Positions 1-6,477 of a DNA stretch of 64,000 bases are shown here, piece after piece. The number at the start of each line of letters is the position of its first letter. Positions within the stretch are counted from its first letter, which is position 1. The DNA is from Streptomyces sp. SirexAA-E (GTDB taxonomy: Bacteria; Actinomycetota; Actinomycetes; Streptomycetales; Streptomycetaceae). The notes under the pieces were generated by a model. That model was not told the origin of the DNA and did no database searches. It saw nothing but the letters and a program-made list of their open reading frames with translations. The stretch covers positions 248,001 through 312,000 of the forward strand of contig NC_015953.1 in assembly GCF_000177195.2 (NCBI RefSeq), written 5' to 3'. Both the position numbers and the translations under genes were made by a program.

Positions 1-131
1 GCCTGGCGGTCCTCGACGGGGTCCCGGCCGAGCAGGCCGTGTCGTACGTACGACGGCACTACCACCCCGGAGCCGTCGAGACCCCGTGGCAGCGGCGGTA
101 CGTGAGGCGCTTCGGGGACGGCGGACGCTGA
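1..131 (+). CDS. C-terminal end of a protein, possibly a tyrosine/dual-specificity phosphatase (5' truncated)
   Basis: An open frame runs from base 3 to a TGA at 129-131, with no in-frame stop before it, so this is the tail of a gene that begins left of the window. The 42 visible residues include VSYVRRHYHPGAVETPWQRR. That basic tail with an ETPWQRR core resembles the end of small actinobacterial protein-tyrosine or dual-specificity phosphatases as I remember them. The catalytic CX5R loop would lie outside the window, so the function is inferred from the tail alone. Codon use is typical of the surrounding genes. Confidence 0.45.
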   Translation, partial: LAVLDGVPAEQAVSYVRRHYHPGAVETPWQRRYVRRFGDGGR

Positions 132-147
132 GGCCCGCCCGGCCGCT

Positions 148-435
148 TCAGTCCACCGTGTACGGCACGGGTACGGTGGCCGCGCCTCCGGCACGGACCG
201 CCTCGACGACGTTCTGGTGGAAGGAGCGGCTGTCCTCCTCCGACGGGCAGGGCACGGGGCTTCCCGCCATGGTGAACCAGTCGGAGGCCCCGCTGTACTG
301 CACGGCCACCTCCGCCTGCCCGTCGGACCATGTGGTGTGTACGGTCAGATCGCCGTTGACGACGCCTACCTCTTCGGTGCGCACTCCGCCGGTTCCCGCG
401 AAGACACCGCAGGTAGTCCACGATGCCCAGTTCAT
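148..435 (-). CDS. small hypothetical protein, 95 aa
   Basis: A 95-residue protein converging on the end of the upstream phosphatase-like gene, 16 bp away. It starts MNWASWTTCGVFAGTG and holds the stretch HTTWSDGQAEVAVQYSGASD, which reads like a small beta-strand-rich domain. There is no signal peptide, no membrane segment and no motif I can name. An AAGGTGAC stretch lies just before the ATG at 435 and could act as a ribosome binding site. The third-position G/C pattern supports coding. I do not recognise the family. Confidence 0.6.
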   Translation of the reverse strand: MNWASWTTCGVFAGTGGVRTEEVGVVNGDLTVHTTWSDGQAEVAVQYSGASDWFTMAGSPVPCPSEEDSRSFHQNVVEAVRAGGAATVPVPYTVD

Positions 436-557
436 GACGCGTCACCTTTCGGGACGTTGACAAGCCTGTCGAGCGGACTGCTTCCGAGTATGGCACCGCG
501 CAACTCCATTCGCACACATGTGCCCGCATGTATCCCGGGCGTAGCGCAGCGCGGTCG

Positions 558-989
558 TCAGGGGTGCATCGAGGCGCCCTTGACGATCTTGTCCACGTCC
601 TTGCGCGGCCCGTACACCGCCAGCCCCACCAGGTCCAGGCCCTGCCGCGTCACCGCGCGGACCGCGGCCCGGTTAGCGGCGTCGTGGCCGGTGGCGAAGA
701 GGTCGCCGGTGAACACCGCGGTCGCCGTGCCCCGGGTCACCGCCCTGCCGTGCGCGGTGGTGAGCAGTTCCTTCGACCCGGCGAAGACCATGACCGGCTG
801 CCGGAACATCGGCAGGTACGGGGTGTCGTCGGCGTCGGCGTACGGCTCGCCGACCACTTCCGGGGCGTGTGTGCCGAGACCGCTGACCAGGAAGGCGGTG
901 ACATTGAGGCGCTGCCACGTCAGGAGGTCGTCACGGAGCAGCACGGCGATCTTGGTCTCGAAGCGTACGGGTGCGTTGTCGTCGTTCAT
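558..989 (-). CDS. DUF2000 family protein, 143 aa
   Basis: The protein starts MNDDNAPVRFETKIAVLLRD and contains LTWQRLNVTAFLVSG and EPYADADDTPYLPMFRQP, a pattern I recognise from the DUF2000 family. Those are small alpha/beta proteins that resemble peptidyl-tRNA hydrolase 2 in fold and have no settled biochemical role. The length fits the family. It has no signal peptide or membrane segment, so it is probably cytosolic. The gene is divergent from the AraC-type regulator at 1080, with 90 bp between the start codons, which suggests that the regulator controls it. The ATG at 989 was chosen because the conserved sequence begins there. Confidence 0.82.
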   Translation of the reverse strand: MNDDNAPVRFETKIAVLLRDDLLTWQRLNVTAFLVSGLGTHAPEVVGEPYADADDTPYLPMFRQPVMVFAGSKELLTTAHGRAVTRGTATAVFTGDLFATGHDAANRAAVRAVTRQGLDLVGLAVYGPRKDVDKIVKGASMHP

Positions 990-1079
990 GTACGAGAGCC
1001 TGCCGGGGCCGCGCGCGCGAATCTTGTACGAAGTTTGCAGGCTGTCCGGCCACCGGGGCCGCCCTTGTACGCTTCCGGT
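990..1079. promoter_or_regulatory. divergent promoter region of DUF2000 gene and AraC regulator
   Basis: This 90 bp gap separates two divergent start codons and must carry both promoters. It contains the inverted repeat AGCCTGC (1006-1012) and GCAGGCT (1038-1044), 25 bp apart, plus two copies of CTTGTACG at about 1023 and 1063. Either could be a binding site for the adjacent AraC-type protein. No clear -35/-10 pair could be assigned by eye. Confidence 0.35.
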
Positions 1080-1916
1080 ATGGCCGCACGCCCGGAGGTC
1101 ACCGCATGGCGTCCGCGGGTGGAGGGGATCGACGAGGTCTTCCACGCCCGCTTCGCCGATCACGCGTACCCGATGCACACGCACGATTCCTGGACGCTGC
1201 TCGTCGTCGACGAGGGCATGGTCCGCTACGACCTGGACCGCCATGAGCACGGCGCCCCGCGTCCGGTGGTGACTCTGCTGCCGCCGCACGTCCCGCACAA
1301 CGGCGACGCGGTCACGCCGGACGGCTTCCGCAAGCGTGTCCTGTACCTGAATACCGCGCAGATCGACGTGGACCTCGTGGGCCGGGCGGTCGACCGCCCC
1401 GTGCTGCACGACCCGTGGTTGCGGCACCGGGTGCACCAGCTCCATCAGACCCTCGCGCACCCCGGTGACGAACTGGAGGCGCAGAGCCGTCTCGCCCTCG
1501 TACGCGAACGGCTCGCCGCTCACCTGCTCGACCGCCTCGGCGCGCCGCCGCCGGTGCGTGACCCCAAGATCGCCCGTGAGCTGCGCGACCTGCTCGACGG
1601 TCATGTGGTCGAGGGGCTGAGCCTGCGGGACGCGGCTCGGCGCCTGCACACCCACCACACGCATCTGGTGCGGGCTTTCAGCCGCGAGTTCGGCATGGCC
1701 CCGCACCAGTACCTGACGGGCCGTCGGGTCGATCTGGCACGGCGCCTGCTGCTGGGCGGGATGCGTGTGTCCGACGTGGCGGTGGCTGCCGGTTTCTACG
1801 ACCAGTCGCACTTCTCCCGGCACTTCAAGCGCGTGGTCGGCACGAGTCCGGGCCGCTACGCGCGCACCGGGCCGGCCTACCGGCGTTCCAGCGCTCCCCG
1901 GACGAACGCCGCCTGA
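1080..1916 (+). CDS. AraC family transcriptional regulator, 278 aa
   Basis: The N-terminal part carries a cupin-like AraC sensing domain: PMHTHDSWTLLVVDEG at about residues 35-50 and LLPPHVPHNGDAVTP around 75-90. The C-terminal 100 residues are an AraC/XylS DNA-binding domain with two helix-turn-helix units. The signature GFYDQSHFSRHFKRVVGTSP lies near residues 237-256. Length is normal for the family. The start is the ATG at 1080, before MAARPEVTAWRP. It is divergent from the DUF2000 gene, a common arrangement, and probably regulates it. The last 40 bp overlap the 3' end of the convergent DinB gene. The ligand is unknown. Confidence 0.93.
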   Translation: MAARPEVTAWRPRVEGIDEVFHARFADHAYPMHTHDSWTLLVVDEGMVRYDLDRHEHGAPRPVVTLLPPHVPHNGDAVTPDGFRKRVLYLNTAQIDVDLVGRAVDRPVLHDPWLRHRVHQLHQTLAHPGDELEAQSRLALVRERLAAHLLDRLGAPPPVRDPKIARELRDLLDGHVVEGLSLRDAARRLHTHHTHLVRAFSREFGMAPHQYLTGRRVDLARRLLLGGMRVSDVAVAAGFYDQSHFSRHFKRVVGTSPGRYARTGPAYRRSSAPRTNAA

Positions 1917-2386
1917 CCGGCGTGCTGCAGGTCGTCGGAGAGAACACTGATCAGTCGCACCCCGAGGGTCACCGGCGGCGACCACGCCTCGTCCACGACG
2001 CGGTCCAGTGCCCGGCCGTCGAGCCCGTGGACGAAGGCGAGGCTCTGCTCGTGGACGGCGTCGTAGTAGCCGAGGAGCAGGTCGCCCGAGGCCACCTCGA
2101 CGGACCCGACCTGCTCGCTGCTGTGCCCGTAACCGGTCGAGTCCTCGGGGAGGGGGAGCTCGAACCGGGAGGCCCAGTCCTCGGAGAACCAGACCTGCTC
2201 GGTGCCCGCGGCGTCGGAGACGTGGTCGTCCTGGACCCGGGTGAGGTGCCACACGAGCCAGGCGATCGAGTTCGCGTCCTCGTCGAGCCTGGCGTTGAGC
2301 ATGTCGGGCGGGAGACCTTCGACTGCCGCGTGCACCGTTTCCTTGATGCGTTCGAACGCTTCGGCGAGAATCCCAGCACTGTTCAT
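1877..2386 (-). CDS. DinB-fold protein (DUF664 / mycothiol-dependent transferase type), 169 aa
   Basis: This four-helix-bundle DinB-like protein shows SIAWLVWHLTRVQDDHVSD near residues 40-58 and SDDLQHAGQAAFVRGALE at the end. The histidines in WHLTR and LQHAGQ match the metal-binding histidines of the family. Related actinobacterial enzymes use mycothiol or bacillithiol to modify small molecules; the substrate here cannot be read from sequence. It starts at the ATG at 2386. Its last 40 bp overlap the 3' end of the AraC gene on the other strand, so transcription of the two may interfere. Confidence 0.85.
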   Translation of the reverse strand: MNSAGILAEAFERIKETVHAAVEGLPPDMLNARLDEDANSIAWLVWHLTRVQDDHVSDAAGTEQVWFSEDWASRFELPLPEDSTGYGHSSEQVGSVEVASGDLLLGYYDAVHEQSLAFVHGLDGRALDRVVDEAWSPPVTLGVRLISVLSDDLQHAGQAAFVRGALERR

Positions 2387-2415
2387 GAACCCACCATGGC
2401 CGGTCCCGGTACGGG

Positions 2416-2448
2416 GTCCCGGCTCCGACACGCGGCCGGAGCCGGGAC
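2416..2448 (-). terminator. hairpin terminator after the epoxide-hydrolase-like gene
   Basis: A perfect 12 bp stem (GTCCCGGCTCCG at 2416-2427 with CGGAGCCGGGAC at 2437-2448) and a 9 nt loop lie 12 bp past the stop codon at 2461. There is no U-tract, as is usual in Streptomyces. Confidence 0.7.
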
Positions 2449-2460
2449 AGGGCGTTGCGG

Positions 2461-3468
2461 TCAGGCGTGCACCGTGTGCAGCCACCGCGTCAGCAGGGTG
2501 TTGACCTCAGACGCGCGTTCCTGCTGGATCCAGTGGCCGCAGCCCTCGATGAGGTGTGAGGAGACCAGGCCGGGCAGCGTGTCGGGGTAGGCGGCGATCG
2601 CGTCGGCCATCCAGGTGGTCGAGGAGTCGAGGGATCCGCCGAGGAAGAGGGAGGGCTGGCTGAGGACGGCGCCGTCCCAGGCGGCCAGGTCCTCCCAGTC
2701 CCGGTCGACGTTGCGGTAGCGGTTGAGTCCGCCGGTCAGCCCGGTCCTCTCGAACTCGGCGCTGTAGACGTCGAGGTCCTCCTCCGTGAGCCAGGACGGC
2801 AGCGGTCCGTCGGTGAAGCGGTCCCGCATTTGGGCGCCGGGCGGCACGAAGTAGGGGCTGCCCTGGTCGGGCGGGGGCATCGTGTCGGCGGAGAGCGATG
2901 CGTAGAGCCCGGCGAGCCAGCCGCGCACGTCGGGTTCGATCTCGGCCTCGGCACGGCCCGGTTCCTGGAAGTAGCTGATGTAGAACTCCTCGCCCCCTCC
3001 GATGCGCGCGAAGGCCTCGGTGGGCCGGACCGGGTTCCACGGGGAGTAGGGGACGCTGAGGAACGCGGCGGCGGTGAACAGGTCGGGCCGCAGCAGCGCG
3101 CTGTTGGCGGCGATGGGCGAGCCCCAGTCGTGGCCGACGACGGTCGCCGTCTCCTCCCCCAGGGCGTGGACCACCGCGACGTTGTCGGCGACCAGGGCCG
3201 TCATCCGGTAGGCGTCCACTGCGCGGGGGGCCGAGGAGCGGCCGTACCCCCGCACGTCGACGGCGACGGCGCGAAAGCCCGCCTCGGCCAAGGCCGGAAG
3301 CTGGTGGCGCCAGGAGTACGACGTCTCGGGGAAGCCGTGGATCAGCAGGACGAGCGGGCCGGTCCCCTGTTCGAGGAGGTGGATCCGGCCTCCGGGGACG
3401 TCCACCAGCCGGTGGACCGCCCCGGGGACGGATCGTGAGGGGGTGGACGAGGGAGCGGGCTGCCGCAT
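2461..3468 (-). CDS. alpha/beta hydrolase, epoxide-hydrolase-like, 335 aa
   Basis: This is a cytosolic alpha/beta-hydrolase of epoxide-hydrolase type. The oxyanion motif HGFPE occurs near residue 43, the nucleophile elbow reads VVGHDWGS with Asp rather than Ser at the nucleophile position, and the catalytic histidine sits in EGCGHWIQQE near the C terminus. DVRGYGRSS is the usual strand-4 motif. A cap domain (residues about 145-235) lies between. An Asp nucleophile is known for epoxide hydrolases and haloalkane dehalogenases; the HGFPE motif favours epoxide hydrolase. The start at 3468 is preceded by AAGGAG seven bases upstream. The substrate is unknown. Confidence 0.88.
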   Translation of the reverse strand: MRQPAPSSTPSRSVPGAVHRLVDVPGGRIHLLEQGTGPLVLLIHGFPETSYSWRHQLPALAEAGFRAVAVDVRGYGRSSAPRAVDAYRMTALVADNVAVVHALGEETATVVGHDWGSPIAANSALLRPDLFTAAAFLSVPYSPWNPVRPTEAFARIGGGEEFYISYFQEPGRAEAEIEPDVRGWLAGLYASLSADTMPPPDQGSPYFVPPGAQMRDRFTDGPLPSWLTEEDLDVYSAEFERTGLTGGLNRYRNVDRDWEDLAAWDGAVLSQPSLFLGGSLDSSTTWMADAIAAYPDTLPGLVSSHLIEGCGHWIQQERASEVNTLLTRWLHTVHA

Positions 3469-3577
3469 GGGGTCTCCTTGGTGGTGGCCAGGGCTGCGGA
3501 TCAACGATCATCCGGCGACCGGCCGCCGGGCAAGGGAACTCACCGGTCCGGCGAACCGGCCCCCTGTGACGCCCGGC

Positions 3578-3811
3578 TCAGACGAGCAGGTGCAGCAGGT
3601 GACGGCAGGCCGTCTCCTCGTCCGGATGCCGGGCGAACGCGTCGTACACACCTCGTTCGTACGCGCCGGTCTCCCAGGTCCCGTCGGGCGCCTGTCGGAC
3701 GAACAGGAAGTCCGGAGGCGTGGGAACCGGTTCGTGGACACCCTCGACGCGGTAGTAGCCGTCGGGCACCCCCGCCGCGATCAGCGCGGACCGCAGTCCG
3801 TGGCGGTCCAT
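3578..3811 (-). CDS. 77-aa protein, possible immunity partner of the TNT-domain protein
   Basis: This small cytosolic protein starts 6 bp after the stop codon of the secreted TNT-domain gene and is probably in the same transcript. The layout is LRSALIAAGVPDGYYRVEG at the start, then a strand-rich middle (GTWETGAYERGVYDAF) and a terminal helix EETACRHLLHLLV. From memory, the pattern of a GVP turn, an ERG strand and an EACxxLL helix resembles small proteins that follow toxin genes in Streptomyces. Its size and position fit an immunity protein, but the known mycobacterial TNT inhibitor (IFT) is larger. The immunity role is inference from context only. Confidence 0.72.
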   Translation of the reverse strand: MDRHGLRSALIAAGVPDGYYRVEGVHEPVPTPPDFLFVRQAPDGTWETGAYERGVYDAFARHPDEETACRHLLHLLV

Positions 3812-3817
3812 GGCGGG

Positions 3818-4495
3818 TCACACCCCGGCGGGCGTGAGGTAGTCGTGGTCGAGCAGCCATTTCACGTTGAGGCGCTCGCCCTCGCCCGGGTCGAGGAAGA
3901 CCGCGTCGAGCTTGATCTGCTGACCGCCGCCGGGCTGTTCGAACCACGGGGCGATGCCGCCCTGCCAGACCCAGAAGGGCTTGGCGACCTTGTAGACGCG
4001 GTAGTCGCACGGGGTCGCCGTCTCGCGGGTGTTGAGGTTCTGCGGCGGCAGTGCCCGCTCCGCGTAGGCGTCGCCCGCCGGTGCCAGGTAACCGCCGTAC
4101 TCGGAGCCGAAGCGGTCCAGGCGCTGGCCGGGGCGCAGCTTGGTGGGCTCCTTGTCGATCTCGCCGTTGACCTCGGCGAAGCCGTCGTTCGGCGGGTACT
4201 TCCAGCTGCCGGTGTCCTCAGGGCCTTCCCAGTACTTCTTCAGGAAGTTCGCCGGCGACAGGGCGCCCGTGCGCTTGTATCCCTTGAGCAGCGGGCCGAC
4301 GGGCGCCTGGGTGGTGCTCGGCAGCCACTGGGGGCCCAGCCGGGCGTCGTCGCGGAACTTGCCGGTGCAGGGGTCATGGTGTGCGACCGCCGTCGACGGG
4401 GCGCGCTCCTGGTGGGGCGCGGCGTTCGCGGCGGGGGCGGCCACCAGCCCCGCGGTGACGCCCATCGCGGCGAGTACGGTGCGGACACGGTTCAT
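3818..4495 (-). CDS. secreted TNT-domain protein (putative NAD+ glycohydrolase), 225 aa
   Basis: A Sec-type signal peptide (about residues 1-25, ending ANAA) precedes a single C-terminal TNT (tuberculosis necrotizing toxin) domain at residues about 95-225. Diagnostic stretches are YPPNDGF, LRPGQRLDRFGSEYGGYLAP, ALPPQNLN and GIAPWFEQPGGGQQIKL. In Mycobacterium tuberculosis the TNT domain of CpnT hydrolyses NAD+ inside host cells; similar domains occur in fungi. Here it stands alone, without a channel or WXG/LXG module. The N-terminal 70 residues include DPCTGKFRDDARLGPQWLP, also seen in similar secreted proteins. Activity is inferred from family membership. Confidence 0.86.
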   Translation of the reverse strand: MNRVRTVLAAMGVTAGLVAAPAANAAPHQERAPSTAVAHHDPCTGKFRDDARLGPQWLPSTTQAPVGPLLKGYKRTGALSPANFLKKYWEGPEDTGSWKYPPNDGFAEVNGEIDKEPTKLRPGQRLDRFGSEYGGYLAPAGDAYAERALPPQNLNTRETATPCDYRVYKVAKPFWVWQGGIAPWFEQPGGGQQIKLDAVFLDPGEGERLNVKWLLDHDYLTPAGV

Positions 4496-4545
4496 TCGGG
4501 ATTCCCTCGGTTGCCGACACTGCTCGGTCAGCTACGAAGGGTAAT

Positions 4546-4561
4546 CCGTTGAACGCAACGG
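4546..4561 (-). terminator. short hairpin after the SnoaL-like gene
   Basis: CCGTTG (4546-4551) and CAACGG (4556-4561) form a 6 bp stem with a 4 nt loop directly after the stop codon at 4566. It is short but well placed. Confidence 0.4.
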
Positions 4562-4565
4562 GTGT

Positions 4566-4988
4566 TCACGCCATGCCGTCCTCGGTCAGACCCGCCAGGA
4601 CCGCCGCGCCGAGCGCCTGCACAGCGGACATCGGGCGGACCATCACCGTGAACTCCTTGATCAGGCCGTCCTCGTCGAACTGGAGGAGATCGATCCCGTG
4701 GATCTCCTTGCCGTCCACCGCTGCCTTGAACAACAGGATTTCCGACGGCTGTTCGGTGTCATCGGTGCTGGTGAGGGCTGCGCCCTCGAAGTGTCCGATG
4801 TAGCGGAAGTCCTGGAAGGTACGCAGGAGGACGCCGAAGAGTCCGAGCACCATGGGCCGCCCCTCGAACGGGGTGAACTTCACCGGGCTGAGGAGGCGGA
4901 CGTTCTCGGTGAACAGGGCCTCCATCGACGCGAGTTCGCGCTTCTCCACGGCGGCGCGGAAGCGTTCCGCGGTGTCGGCGGCGGTCAT
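4566..4988 (-). CDS. nuclear transport factor 2 / SnoaL-like protein, 140 aa
   Basis: A cone-shaped NTF2-fold protein: an N-terminal helix (TAADTAERFRAAVEKRELAS), the strand LFTENVRLLSPVKFTPFEG, then FRYIGHFEGAA and the terminal sheet GIDLLQFDEDGLIKEFTVMV. This is the usual order of SnoaL-like small proteins, which act as ligand-binding proteins, cyclases or hydrolases. The length is typical. No catalytic residue pattern tells which role applies. The start is the ATG at 4988. It is a single gene with its own promoter region. Confidence 0.84.
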   Translation of the reverse strand: MTAADTAERFRAAVEKRELASMEALFTENVRLLSPVKFTPFEGRPMVLGLFGVLLRTFQDFRYIGHFEGAALTSTDDTEQPSEILLFKAAVDGKEIHGIDLLQFDEDGLIKEFTVMVRPMSAVQALGAAVLAGLTEDGMA

Positions 4989-5013
4989 GGACACCACTCC
5001 CCAGATCCTTGGC

Positions 5014-5045
5014 ACTCAACAAGGTGACTGTTCAATTCGTTGAGT
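5014..5045. promoter_or_regulatory. inverted repeat upstream of the SnoaL-like gene, possible operator
   Basis: ACTCAAC (5014-5020) and GTTGAGT (5039-5045) are perfect inverted arms separated by 18 bp of unusually A/T-rich sequence. The element lies 26-57 bp before the SnoaL-like start codon, where a MarR- or TetR-type repressor would bind. No regulator gene is adjacent. Confidence 0.4.
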
Positions 5046-5076
5046 ATGCGGCACGATCTGGCGTGAGCGGAACAGC

Positions 5077-5775
5077 TCAGCCGTAGTGGACGGTGACCTT
5101 CTCGAATCCGAGGGAACCGAGCAGCCCTTGGAGCATGGCGGTGGTGTTCTTCTCGGCCCGCGCGGTGAGTTCGCTCTCCTCGGCCGCCTCTCCGATGTGC
5201 TGGGCGGCCATCTTGTTGACCGCCTGTTCGCTGCCGGGGTTGTCGGAGAAGAAGTCACCGAGCCGGTCGAGGAGGCCGCGCTGCTTGGACACGGCGTACG
5301 AGCGGTCCGGGTCCAGGGCGGGCTTGCCCAGGACCGCGTGCGGAAGGCGGAGTTCGGCCTCGGTGCGGTCCTCGTTGACCTTCACGCCGTCCTCGGCGAT
5401 CTGGCCGAGGTCCACCGAGGCGCCCACGGTGCCCGCGCCCACGTACAGGGTGCGGGTGCCACGGATGGCGTCGGGCAGGAACTTGGTGTCCTTCTCCAGA
5501 TCGACGACGACCTGGAAGTTGCCGGAGGCCGCCTCGTACGAGCTCATGTCCTGGACCGCCTTGAGCACGGCCGGGCCGGAGCGGTCCGTGGCCCGCTCGC
5601 CGAAGAAGTCGCCGAAGCCGGGCAGGAGGCCGATGCGCGTACCCAGCAGGAGCAGGACCAGGGCCGCGGCGCAGACACCGGCGAACGGGAGGCAGCCCCG
5701 GGTGCGTGCGCGGCTGTTTCGTCCCGTTCCCTCGGGGTCGGGAGCGCCGTCTGTCCTTACGTCAGTGGACGTCAT
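5077..5775 (-). CDS. DUF4230 domain protein, membrane-anchored, 232 aa
   Basis: The N-terminal 26 residues are cytoplasmic and basic, followed by one membrane helix (GVCAAALVLLLLGTRIGLL, about residues 32-50). The extracytoplasmic rest is a DUF4230 domain. Recognised stretches are AASGNFQVVVDLEKDTKFLP, YVGAGTVGASVDLGQI and ELRLPHAVLGKPALDPDRSY. The family function is unknown. The basic N terminus predicts N-in orientation with the DUF domain outside. It stands alone, 88 bp from the SnoaL-like gene and on the same strand. The ATG at 5775 is the only sensible start. Confidence 0.82.
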   Translation of the reverse strand: MTSTDVRTDGAPDPEGTGRNSRARTRGCLPFAGVCAAALVLLLLGTRIGLLPGFGDFFGERATDRSGPAVLKAVQDMSSYEAASGNFQVVVDLEKDTKFLPDAIRGTRTLYVGAGTVGASVDLGQIAEDGVKVNEDRTEAELRLPHAVLGKPALDPDRSYAVSKQRGLLDRLGDFFSDNPGSEQAVNKMAAQHIGEAAEESELTARAEKNTTAMLQGLLGSLGFEKVTVHYG

Positions 5776-5854
5776 GTCCTCCGTGTGACCCGGTACCGCC
5801 GTTTCAGTCCGCCCCCGGGACGTGACTACGTCAGAGGATGTACGGGCCGGGGGG

Positions 5855-6370
5855 TCAGGCCCCGGTGACCCCGTCCAGACGTTCCCTCAGGAGGTCGGCG
5901 TGGCCCACGTGGCGGGCGTATTCGCTGATCATGTGGATGTGTACCAGCCGCAGCGAGTAGACCGTGCCCCGCCGGGTGAACACGTCGTCGAGCGAGGCGC
6001 CGGCGACCGCCTCGTCCGCGAGGCGTATCTCTTCGACGAGGCGGGCGTAGTCGTGCTCGGCGTGTGCCGGGTCGAGGTCCTCGAAGTCCGCGTCCTTTCC
6101 TTTCCCGGGCTCGTACATCGGCGGGAGTTCCAGCCCGGCGAATCCCTCGCGGAACCAGACGCGTTCGACCTTGGCCATGTGCCGGACGAGGCCGAGCAGC
6201 GTGAGGGTCGAGGGCGGGACGGTCCGGTCGGCGAGTTGCTGCCCGGTCAGCCCGGCGCACTTCTGCAGGAGAGTGGCACGGTAGAAGGCGAGGAAGCCCG
6301 TGAGCGTCTCCCGCTCACCGCCCGTGAGGGGTCCGTGGGTGCGGGTGGCTTCGGGAGCGGTCCATGTCAT
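5855..6370 (-). CDS. DinB family protein, 171 aa
   Basis: A second DinB-fold protein in this window, unlike the one at 1877 in sequence. It shows LLGLVRHMAKVERVWFREGFAG near residues 59-80 and LRLVHIHMISEYARHVGHADLLRE at the C terminus. The HM, HIHM and HVGHAD histidines fit the metal site of the DinB/YfiT superfamily. The variant GLVRHMAKVER...W is typical of actinobacterial DUF664 proteins. The ATG at 6370 was chosen because the sequence upstream of it looks non-coding. Substrate is unknown; a thiol-transferase role is possible. Confidence 0.84.
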   Translation of the reverse strand: MTWTAPEATRTHGPLTGGERETLTGFLAFYRATLLQKCAGLTGQQLADRTVPPSTLTLLGLVRHMAKVERVWFREGFAGLELPPMYEPGKGKDADFEDLDPAHAEHDYARLVEEIRLADEAVAGASLDDVFTRRGTVYSLRLVHIHMISEYARHVGHADLLRERLDGVTGA

Positions 6371-6430
6371 GGGCCCATGATGCCCGCCGGCGCGGTCGGC
6401 GGTCCCCCGTTTTTCGTCCGGGGCGCAGTG

Positions 6431-6463
6431 GCGGGTGCCCCGGTCGGCGGCCGGGGCACCCGC
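6431..6463 (-). terminator. terminator of the GH48 cellulase gene
   Basis: A perfect 13 bp stem (GCGGGTGCCCCGG at 6431-6443 and CCGGGGCACCCGC at 6451-6463) with a 7 nt loop lies 14 bp after the GH48 stop codon. Confidence 0.78.
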
Positions 6464-6477
6464 TGGGGCGCCGTCAC

